Shown: one piece after another, positions 1 to 5,019 of the stretch
Layout: the number at the start of each line of letters is the position of its first letter
How positions within the stretch are numbered: position 1 is the stretch's first letter
Origin: Firmicutes bacterium UBA4996
Lineage (GTDB): Bacteria > Bacillota > Limnochordia > Darwinibacteriales > Darwinibacteriaceae
Length of the DNA stretch: 5,112 nucleotides
Direction of reading: 5' to 3'
Assembly: GCA_002396805.1 (NCBI GenBank)
Contig: DGYW01000044.1
Span: forward strand, 1-5,112
Position numbers and translations under genes: made by a program
Notes under the pieces: model-generated
What the model was told of the DNA's origin: nothing
The model's database searches: none
The model's input: the letters and a program-made list of their open reading frames with translations, nothing else

Positions 1-20
1 CTTTTGGAAGGTGGTAGGCC

Positions 21-113
21 GTGAAAGCTTATCAGATTAGAGTCCATCTTGCAGAGCTTCCCACAATTTGGCGAAGAATAATCGTCCCCAGTCATGTCAC
101 TTTTCATCACTGA
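21..113 (+). pseudogene. Truncated PRiA4 ORF3-like protein (N-terminal fragment)
   Basis: The GTG at 21 opens a 30-residue reading frame ending in TGA at 111-113. The start is supported by a GGAAGGTGG ribosome site at 6-14, six bases upstream, and by an in-frame TAG at 15-17, so the frame cannot extend further upstream. The peptide begins VKAYQIRVHL and contains PTIWRRIIVPSHVTFHH. This matches my memory of the N-terminus of the plasmid pRiA4b ORF3-like family (KAYQ-hydrophobic strand, then P-IWRR-I-VP, then TF). Family members are normally well over 100 residues and continue with a LH--I---GW segment right after TF. Here that segment is missing, and I could not find it in the other two frames downstream, so a single frameshift is unlikely. 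It is best read as a decayed remnant cut by a deletion. The family has no well-defined function. A functional short peptide cannot be excluded. Confidence 0.6.
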
Positions 114-126
114 ACCCTATAGGGTT
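113..126. repeat. 14-bp perfect palindrome AACCCTATAGGGTT
   Basis: AACCCTA is followed at once by its reverse complement TAGGGTT, giving a 14-bp perfect inverted repeat with no spacer. Its first base is the last base of the TGA stop of the truncated gene. It lies about 60 bp upstream of the candidate -35 box of the kinase promoter. A spacerless palindrome of this size is a typical shape for a dimeric repressor or activator site, but no regulator is encoded nearby and no second copy was seen in the window. It is also bracketed by a 5-bp direct repeat CACTG (108-112 and 131-135), so an insertion or deletion scar is the alternative. Confidence 0.4.
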
Positions 127-184
127 TATACACTGTTAGCAGGAAGCAGCGTGGAAGAAGAGAACTTGTCTAGGTGCAAAGAAC

Positions 185-213
185 AGGACATTAAATATAT
201 TTCCTAATATTAT
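185..213 (+). promoter_or_regulatory. Candidate sigma-A promoter for the kinase-hydrolase unit
   Basis: A -35 candidate AGGACA (185-190, four of six matches to TTGACA) is separated by 17 bp from a -10 candidate TATTAT (208-213, five of six matches to TATAAT). The intervening and flanking DNA is very AT-rich (TTAAATATATTTCC). Transcription would begin near 220, giving a leader of only about 18 nt that still contains the kinase ribosome site GGAGAG at 223-228. A TAATAT overlapping at 205-210 is a weaker -10 alternative because its spacing would be 14 bp. The call rests on motif match and position only. Confidence 0.45.
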
Positions 214-237
214 TTGTAGTATGGAGAGACGGCAAAG

Positions 238-1188
238 ATGAAAGTATGTTTTGGAGTTGACGTAGGTGGTACCAGTATTAAGTTTGGTATGTTTGACCTA
301 GGGGGGGTGCTACTTGAGAAGTGGGAGACAAAAACCCCAATAGGAGATGGTGAAATCTTGCTAAAAGAGATCGCCAGAAACATTATGGAAGCGGCAAAGA
401 AGGGCGAAATTGCCCTTGCAGATATCATAGGTATTGGCGTAGGAATACCGGGGCCTGTGAGAGCTGATGGCTATGTAGAGGCTTCGGTAAACTTAGATAT
501 TCGGGATTTAAGTGTTTCAAAAGATCTATCAAAATTGTTAGGTGGAACTCCGGTATATACCGCGAATGATGCTAACACAGCCGCCCTAGGCGAAATGTGG
601 CAAGGTGGCGGGAAAGGCTATAAAAATCTGGTTCTAATTACACTCGGCACCGGGGTTGGCAGTGGTATTGTAATCGACGGGAAAGTCGTTACCGGAAAAA
701 GAGGCGTTGCCGGTGAGATTGGCCATATTATGGTCAATCCAGACGAACCTGAAATGTGCAATTGCGGTGGACAAGGCTGTTTGGATCAAATTGCCTCTGC
801 CACGGGTTTAGTCAACAATATGAACCGGCTCATAAATACAACTAAACCTTTAGCAGACTCCAGATGGCATGAAAAAGAGGAGATCACCGCCAAGGATATT
901 TTGGACGCTGCCAAGCGTCAGGACCCTCTAGCCTCGGCCACTGTAGAATACTGCATGGAGTTTTTAGGCCATACTATCGCAACCATAGGCCAAATCATGG
1001 ACCCTGATGCCTTCATCATTGGAGGCGGCGTCTCTAAAGCAGGAGACTTCTTATTAGAAATCATTGAGCGCTACTATGAAAAACACTCAGTGTTCTCTCA
1101 GGAACGAGTGGATATCGTCTTAGCTCAATTAGGCAATGATGCTGGTATTTACGGAGCAGCCAAGATGGTCTTGGACAATCTGAGATGA
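238..1188 (+). CDS. glcK: ROK-family sugar kinase, glucokinase type
   Basis: This cytoplasmic kinase probably transfers phosphate from ATP to the 6-hydroxyl of glucose or a related hexose, feeding glycolysis. It has 316 residues, the normal length for ROK kinases. There is no N-terminal winged-helix domain, so it is a kinase rather than a ROK repressor. Visible motifs are the first phosphate loop DVGGTSIKFG (8-17), the AND segment with the expected catalytic Asp111, the second phosphate motif LGTGVGSG (136-143), GE-IGH (159-163), and the ROK zinc site formed by His163, Cys174, Cys176 and Cys181 in CNCGGQGC. After the last cysteine the family normally has LE, where the Glu binds sugar hydroxyls; here it is Leu-Asp (Asp183), a conservative but notable change. 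IGGGVS (261-266) near the C-terminus is also typical. The ATG follows GGAGAG by nine bases. The next gene is a GH2 hydrolase 44 bp downstream, probably co-transcribed, so the physiological substrate may be the sugar that enzyme releases. Glucose specificity is inferred; another hexose is possible. Confidence 0.87.
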   Translation: MKVCFGVDVGGTSIKFGMFDLGGVLLEKWETKTPIGDGEILLKEIARNIMEAAKKGEIALADIIGIGVGIPGPVRADGYVEASVNLDIRDLSVSKDLSKLLGGTPVYTANDANTAALGEMWQGGGKGYKNLVLITLGTGVGSGIVIDGKVVTGKRGVAGEIGHIMVNPDEPEMCNCGGQGCLDQIASATGLVNNMNRLINTTKPLADSRWHEKEEITAKDILDAAKRQDPLASATVEYCMEFLGHTIATIGQIMDPDAFIIGGGVSKAGDFLLEIIERYYEKHSVFSQERVDIVLAQLGNDAGIYGAAKMVLDNLR

Positions 1189-1232
1189 TCCCATAGGCGT
1201 GACCGGTAGAACACTGAACTAAGGAGGCCACA

Positions 1233-3638
1233 ATGCTCAAAAAGACGGATCTTAATTATGACTGGAAGTATCAGCCCGACTTTCGAGAAGAATACACCTC
1301 CACCAGCTTTGATGATAGTTCTTTTGAGACTGTGCATCTACCGCACACTAATGTAGTGTTACCCTACAATAACTTTGATGAACGCATCTATCAATTTGAA
1401 AGCTGCTACCGCAAGAAACTCTGGATCGAGTCCTTAAGCCCAGATGAGCGCGTTTACATTCGCTTTGAGGGAGTCATGACCTACGCCAAGGTCTATCTTA
1501 ACGGACACTATCTTGGTGACCATAAGGGCGGGTACACTCCCTTCAGGCTTGATTTAACGGATGTGGCTGTTCAGAATAGCGAGAACGTTTTAGTGGTTTA
1601 TGTAGACTCCCGGGAGAGGGAAGATATTCCACCCTTTGGTTTTGTCATTGACTACTTAACCTATGGGGGCATTTATCGCGAAGTAGCCCTCGAATACTGT
1701 CGGAGCACACATATTGAGACCATCGGAATTAGGACAAAGGATGTTCTATCAACTAGCCCCACGCTCAACATAGACCTCTATTTACAGAATGCGGATGGGC
1801 AAGCCAAAAATTTAACCTGCACTTGTGCAGTTAAAGACGAAAATGGTACTACCATCCAAGGGTTTGAGCAGGAAATAAGTCTCACCGAGGGTGCGGATCA
1901 GAAAATCAGCATCAACGAAGTTGTCCGGGATTTCAAACTGTGGGGGTTAGATGAACCCAATCTCTATTGGCTACATGTTGTACTTCTGCAAGACGGAGAA
2001 ATCATTGACCGGCACCATGTACGTTTTGGATTTAGGGACATCGCCTTTACCAACAACGGGTTCTATTTAAATGGAGAAAGAATAAAAATCCGCGGCCTCA
2101 ATCGCCATCAATCCTTTCCCTACGTTGGTTACGCCATGCCAAAAAGCGCACAGTATAAGGATGCGGAGATCTTAAAATACGAACTAGGGGTCAACACCGT
2201 ACGGTTATCCCATTACCCCCAGAGCAACCATTTTTTAGATCGCTGTGACGAGATCGGTTTACTAGTCTTTGCTGAAATTCCTGGGTGGCAACATGTAGGA
2301 GATGAAAGTTGGCAAACAATCGCCCTGCAAAATGTCGAGGAAATGATCCTCAAGGACTTCAATCATCCTAGTGTAATCATATGGGGCGTGCGTATTAACG
2401 AGTCACAAGATCATGATGAGTTCTACGAAAAGACGAATGAACTAGCCAGAAGACTAGATGATTCAAGACCCACAGGGGGAGTGCGTAATCTTAAAAACAG
2501 CACTCTGTGGGAAGATATTTACACGTATAATGATTTTAGCCATACTGGCAAAAATCGCGGGCTTGACAAAAAGAAAAATGTCACCAAAACAGATCAGCCA
2601 TACTTAGTTACTGAATATAATGGACACATGTTTCCAACCAAGAAGTTTGACAACGAATCACGCCGCATCGAACATGCCCTGAGGCATCTCAACGTGCTTG
2701 AAGCAATGGAACAGGATGCTGAGATTTTAGGAGCTATTGGCTGGTGCATGTTTGATTACAATACCCATAAGGACTTTGGCAGCGGAGACAAGATCTGTTA
2801 CCATGGCGTTTTAGACATGTTCCGTATTCCTAAATATGCCGCCTTCGTCTATGGCTCACAGCAAGATTACACCCCAGTTTTAAATGTAGCTAGCTCTTTG
2901 AATATCGGTGAGTATGATGGCTCCTTGCTAGCAGATATCTACGTATTTACAAACTGCGACTACATCAAACTCTATAAAAATGACGAGTACATCAATACGT
3001 TTTACCCCGCTAGCCATAAGTATCCTAGTGTTTTGCATCCTCCAATTATCATCGATGACTTGATTGGGGATGCCATTTTGAAAAACGAAAAGTTCTCGCC
3101 CACTGATGCCAAGACGATTAAGGAGCTTTTGATCAAAGCAAGTAAAACGGGGGCTAACCTAAATTTAAGGGATACACTGAAAATGGGCCGCTTGTTCTTA
3201 AAGTACAAAATGAACATGAGGGATGCAGAAGATCTTTATACAAAATATTTCGGTGGTTGGGGTGGTGCAGCCACAACTTATCGGTTTGAAGGCTATCTAC
3301 AGGATAAATGTGTTCTCACAACTACTAAAAGTCAGGTTGTGAGTCCCAAGTTAACTATGGCGGTAGACGAACAGAATCTAGTTGAAGATGCAACTTATGA
3401 CACTACCAGAGTAGTGTTGCGACTGGTAGATGATTATGGTAATGACATTATCTACGGTAACGATGCCGTCATAGTTGAGACAAAAGGACCTTTAGAAGTA
3501 ATTGGGCCACAAGTTCTGTCATTAATTGGTGGTTCCATTGGATTTTGGGTGAAGACAACTGGCAGAAGTGGTCTTGCCAAGGTAATAGTCAGATCCGAGC
3601 GTTTTGGAGTCTTGGAGGAGACTATTAAAGTGGAGTAA
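1233..3638 (+). CDS. Glycoside hydrolase family 2, beta-galactosidase type
   Basis: This is a retaining exo-glycosidase of the GH2 clan, 801 residues, with no signal peptide and therefore cytoplasmic. The order is an N-terminal jelly-roll sugar-binding domain (about 1-155, with YLNGHYLGDHKGGYTPF at 88-104), an immunoglobulin-like domain (about 160-265, ending in VRFGFRDI) and a TIM barrel (about 275-540). The barrel carries RGLNRHQ (287-293), VRLSHYPQS (323-331), the acid/base in NHPSVIIWGVRINES (Glu390) and the nucleophile in LVTEYNGH (Glu461). Both catalytic residues are present, so it should be active. The C-terminal part has immunoglobulin-like strands at about 560-600 and 677-800. They are interrupted by a mainly helical stretch at about 605-676 that small GH2 enzymes lack. 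Beta-galactosidase is the best guess. Beta-mannosidase or another GH2 activity remains possible, and a clear glucuronidase N-x-K signature was not seen. The start is fixed by AAGGAGG at 1221-1227, five bases before the ATG. It pairs functionally with the upstream sugar kinase. No intrinsic terminator follows it. Confidence 0.87.
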   Translation: MLKKTDLNYDWKYQPDFREEYTSTSFDDSSFETVHLPHTNVVLPYNNFDERIYQFESCYRKKLWIESLSPDERVYIRFEGVMTYAKVYLNGHYLGDHKGGYTPFRLDLTDVAVQNSENVLVVYVDSREREDIPPFGFVIDYLTYGGIYREVALEYCRSTHIETIGIRTKDVLSTSPTLNIDLYLQNADGQAKNLTCTCAVKDENGTTIQGFEQEISLTEGADQKISINEVVRDFKLWGLDEPNLYWLHVVLLQDGEIIDRHHVRFGFRDIAFTNNGFYLNGERIKIRGLNRHQSFPYVGYAMPKSAQYKDAEILKYELGVNTVRLSHYPQSNHFLDRCDEIGLLVFAEIPGWQHVGDESWQTIALQNVEEMILKDFNHPSVIIWGVRINESQDHDEFYEKTNELARRLDDSRPTGGVRNLKNSTLWEDIYTYNDFSHTGKNRGLDKKKNVTKTDQPYLVTEYNGHMFPTKKFDNESRRIEHALRHLNVLEAMEQDAEILGAIGWCMFDYNTHKDFGSGDKICYHGVLDMFRIPKYAAFVYGSQQDYTPVLNVASSLNIGEYDGSLLADIYVFTNCDYIKLYKNDEYINTFYPASHKYPSVLHPPIIIDDLIGDAILKNEKFSPTDAKTIKELLIKASKTGANLNLRDTLKMGRLFLKYKMNMRDAEDLYTKYFGGWGGAATTYRFEGYLQDKCVLTTTKSQVVSPKLTMAVDEQNLVEDATYDTTRVVLRLVDDYGNDIIYGNDAVIVETKGPLEVIGPQVLSLIGGSIGFWVKTTGRSGLAKVIVRSERFGVLEETIKVE

Positions 3639-3678
3639 GCTCGAAGCAATTCAAGGACACAGCTGCCGTCGAATAGTG

Positions 3679-3707
3679 CAGACACTTAACGAAAATTATG
3701 GTATCAT
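3679..3707 (+). promoter_or_regulatory. Candidate extended -10 promoter before the small membrane peptide
   Basis: CAGACA at 3679-3684 (four of six matches to TTGACA) is followed after 17 bp by TATCAT at 3702-3707 (five of six matches to TATAAT). A TG sits one base upstream of the -10 (TGGTATCAT, 3699-3707), the extended -10 arrangement common in Gram-positive promoters. Transcription would begin around 3713-3715, exactly at the foot of a hairpin. It lies 41 bp after the GH2 stop and points to the 23-residue peptide gene and the ABC permease. This is the better of the two promoter candidates in the window. Confidence 0.55.
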
Positions 3708-3714
3708 CTTTGTA

Positions 3715-3751
3715 GCACCATTTTCAGAAAACAAAGGATTCTGCTTGGTGC
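3715..3751 (+). other. Hairpin at the predicted 5' end of the transcript
   Basis: GCACCA (3715-3720) pairs with TGGTGC (3746-3751). Inside it CAGAA (3725-3729) pairs with TTCTG (3739-3743), leaving a 4-by-2 internal loop and a nine-base loop AACAAAGGA. No T-run follows, so it is not a terminator. Because the candidate promoter would start transcription at about its first base, it would form a 5'-terminal stem-loop, a position that in Bacillota often stabilises mRNA or hosts regulation. The loop contains AAAGG, a weak Shine-Dalgarno-like string without a start codon at usable distance. Confidence 0.45.
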
Positions 3752-3785
3752 ACGCTGAATAGTATGTGACATAGGGAATATATTC

Positions 3786-3793
3786 AAAGGAGG
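3786..3793 (+). promoter_or_regulatory. Strong ribosome binding site for the 23-residue peptide
   Basis: AAAGGAGG is a near-perfect complement of the 16S rRNA 3' end and sits eight bases before the ATG at 3802. It is the main evidence that the very short frame downstream is translated. The 10-bp palindrome GAATATATTC (3776-3785) lies immediately upstream. The first seven bases are complementary to CTCCTTT at 3952-3958 in the downstream terminator. Confidence 0.75.
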
Positions 3794-3801
3794 ACAAACA
3801 T

Positions 3802-3873
3802 ATGCTCGAGTTAATTGGTGCTGTCGTAGTTATTTGGGCTGTCATCTATTTTCTAGGTAGGATGACTCCTTAA
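3802..3873 (+). CDS. 23-residue single-pass membrane peptide, unrecognised
   Basis: ATG at 3802 to TAA at 3871-3873 encodes 23 residues beginning MLELIGAVVV and ending FLGRMTP. Residues 4-19 form one continuous hydrophobic segment (aliphatic residues with Trp12, Tyr16 and Phe17 toward the C-terminal side) long enough to cross a membrane. Glu3 precedes the helix and Arg20 follows it. By the positive-inside rule the C-terminus would face the cytoplasm. I do not recognise a family. Translation is supported by AAAGGAGG at ideal spacing, an upstream extended -10 promoter and a downstream terminator, which together frame it as a small gene of its own. Two readings fit: a small membrane protein that binds or modulates a larger membrane protein, perhaps the ABC permease encoded 108 bp downstream, or a leader peptide whose translation controls read-through into that permease. 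It has no run of one rare or regulatory codon, which weakens an amino-acid-attenuation reading. Protein-level existence is unproven. Confidence 0.6.
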   Translation: MLELIGAVVVIWAVIYFLGRMTP

Positions 3874-3907
3874 CGAAAACAGACTATAGTTAAAGAAACG
3901 GACTAAA

Positions 3908-3923
3908 GCCTGGCGGACCAGGC
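3908..3923 (+). other. Perfect 6-bp GC-rich hairpin between peptide gene and terminator
   Basis: GCCTGG and CCAGGC form a perfect six-base-pair stem with a CGGA tetraloop. It lies 34 bases after the peptide stop codon and six bases before the terminator stem, with no T-run of its own. With the terminator it makes a tandem-hairpin arrangement. I compared the surrounding 3874-3930 stretch with known riboswitch patterns from memory (c-di-GMP-I, guanidine, cobalamin, fluoride) and found no convincing match. Confidence 0.5.
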
Positions 3924-3929
3924 AACAAT

Positions 3930-3962
3930 GGAGAGAGCCCCCGCGGTTTCTCTCCTTTATTT
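3930..3962 (+). terminator. Rho-independent terminator upstream of the ABC permease
   Basis: GGAGAGA (3930-3936) pairs with TCTCTCC (3949-3955). One G-T wobble extends the stem, then there is one mismatch and two C-G pairs below a four-base loop. The stem is followed by TTTATTT (3956-3962). The run of T is short and broken by one A, so termination may be incomplete. It separates the small peptide gene from the permease, whose ribosome site begins only five bases after it. This is the geometry of an attenuator as well as of a plain gene-end terminator. Confidence 0.7.
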
Positions 3963-3981
3963 CATGTAAGGAGTTTAGCAT

Positions 3982-5019
3982 ATGGTAGGAAAAGTACGCC
4001 GCATTTGGGCCTTTGTAAAAAAAGACCTGCATGAATCCATCAAGAACCGGTCCATTTTTATTGCTGTCATCTTGCCCGTTGTAGCATCACTGCTCTTTGG
4101 CTTCTTAGATAATGCCCAAACACCAAAGAGTTTTACACTAGGCATCTACGATCAGATCGATTCTGAGTTCACCCAATTTGTGCAAAACACAGCCCTGAAC
4201 TTTAAAGTGACAGTGGTCGTAGATCAAGAAGAAGGCAGGGACCTAGTGAAAACAGGTCAGCTTGACGGATTCATTGTGATGAAAGATCACCATCGGTTTC
4301 AAGTTTTTCTAGATAGCCAACGGCCCGTCTACTTCTTCGCCTTAAGTGAAAACATTACCAACTTAATTGAAATCTATCTACAGGCACCACCGCGATATGA
4401 TTTGGAGATCATTTCCGTAGGTAACGCCACTGTCAGTCGCTCCGTCTTGCCTGTTTGGATCACCATCACCATGAGTATGATCGGAGTGATGGTTGTCTCT
4501 GGTATGTTTGCAGAGGAAAAAGATAACAAGACCATCGAAGCTATTGGGGTTTCGCCCGTTGGTTATGATGAGTTGTTGTTAGGAAAAGGTGTTTTTGGCG
4601 TGTTGCTCAGTCTGGGCACAGTTATCGTCATGCTGCTTTTAAACCGAGTGCTCAATCTAGGTTTCTCTAGCTGGTTAGCCCTGGTGAGTCTCACATTTAC
4701 AGGTGCGGTTTGTTTTACCGCCATAGGACTTTTAATCGGGGTGTTGGCGAGTGGTCAGTCAACGGCCCGTTCTGTAGCCACCATGATCTACTTCCCACTC
4801 TTATTTCCTACCCTAATCTCTGACTTGTCACCCTTCACACGCACCTTAGCTAGCTTCTTTCCAACATATTATGTGTTTAGCGGGATAGAGGCCATTCTTC
4901 TGCACGGCCATGGAATGGGCGGAATTTGGAGCCAGCTAGCAGTCTTAATTCTCTTTGGCTTGATCCTACTTGGAACTACATTTTTCGCCTATGGAAGGAT
5001 GGTGAATGCGCTTGACTAA
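3982..5019 (+). CDS. ABC-2 type transporter permease (export family)
   Basis: This is a membrane subunit of an ABC exporter, 345 residues. An N-terminal cytoplasmic stretch (1-23, basic, VRRIWAFVKKDLHES) leads into one transmembrane helix at about 24-42. An extracytoplasmic domain of about 110 residues (43-152) follows, then roughly five more helices at about 155-176, 203-222, 231-256, 265-283 and 316-337. This is the ABC2_membrane_3 / NatB-like layout. The cytoplasmic segment after helix 2 (AEEKDNKTIEAIGVSPVGYDELLLGK, residues 177-202 in outline) has the acidic, SP- and GK-containing form seen in ABC-2 permeases where they contact the ATPase. There is no Walker motif, so an ATP-binding partner is required; none is encoded upstream in this window. 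The substrate is unknown; drugs, sodium, lipids and peptides are all possible for this family. The ATG follows TAAGGAG (3967-3973) by eight bases. The gene probably depends on read-through of the preceding terminator or on a promoter I cannot see. Its end overlaps the next start by 14 bases. Confidence 0.85.
   Translation: MVGKVRRIWAFVKKDLHESIKNRSIFIAVILPVVASLLFGFLDNAQTPKSFTLGIYDQIDSEFTQFVQNTALNFKVTVVVDQEEGRDLVKTGQLDGFIVMKDHHRFQVFLDSQRPVYFFALSENITNLIEIYLQAPPRYDLEIISVGNATVSRSVLPVWITITMSMIGVMVVSGMFAEEKDNKTIEAIGVSPVGYDELLLGKGVFGVLLSLGTVIVMLLLNRVLNLGFSSWLALVSLTFTGAVCFTAIGLLIGVLASGQSTARSVATMIYFPLLFPTLISDLSPFTRTLASFFPTYYVFSGIEAILLHGHGMGGIWSQLAVLILFGLILLGTTFFAYGRMVNALD

Noticed and set aside
22..34. 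TGAAAGCTTATCA resembles a CcpA catabolite-response (cre) site
   Set aside because: It lacks the central CG pair and is one base short of the consensus. It lies inside the coding remnant, about 160 bp upstream of the candidate promoter.
114..216. Possible frameshifted continuation of the PRiA4-like fragment
   Set aside because: Neither alternative frame gives the expected LH--I---GW segment. One stops at about 150 and the other (starting TEPYRVYTLL) has no family resemblance.
301..307. Run of seven G in the kinase gene as a phase-variation tract
   Set aside because: The run is short, the frame is intact, and it encodes Gly-Gly-Val in a normal position between beta strands of the ROK fold.
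3452..3685. Minus-strand open frame of 77 codons over the GH2 3' end
   Set aside because: It lies almost entirely antisense to a clearly conserved coding region and encodes nothing recognisable. The other minus-strand frames (210-428, 1149-1337, 3002-3217) were rejected for the same reason.
3765..3784. Second promoter TGTGAC ... TATATT
   Set aside because: The spacing between the two boxes is far below the 15-19 bp needed, and the segment is occupied by a 10-bp palindrome abutting the ribosome site.
3874..3962. Riboswitch aptamer (c-di-GMP-I, mini-ykkC, cobalamin or fluoride) between the small peptide and the permease
   Set aside because: GACTAAAGCC and the GC hairpin recall the c-di-GMP-I core, but the paired second half and the GGTAGC-type receptor are missing. 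The hairpin loop CGGA does not match the guanidine-II ACGR loop. No other class fits.
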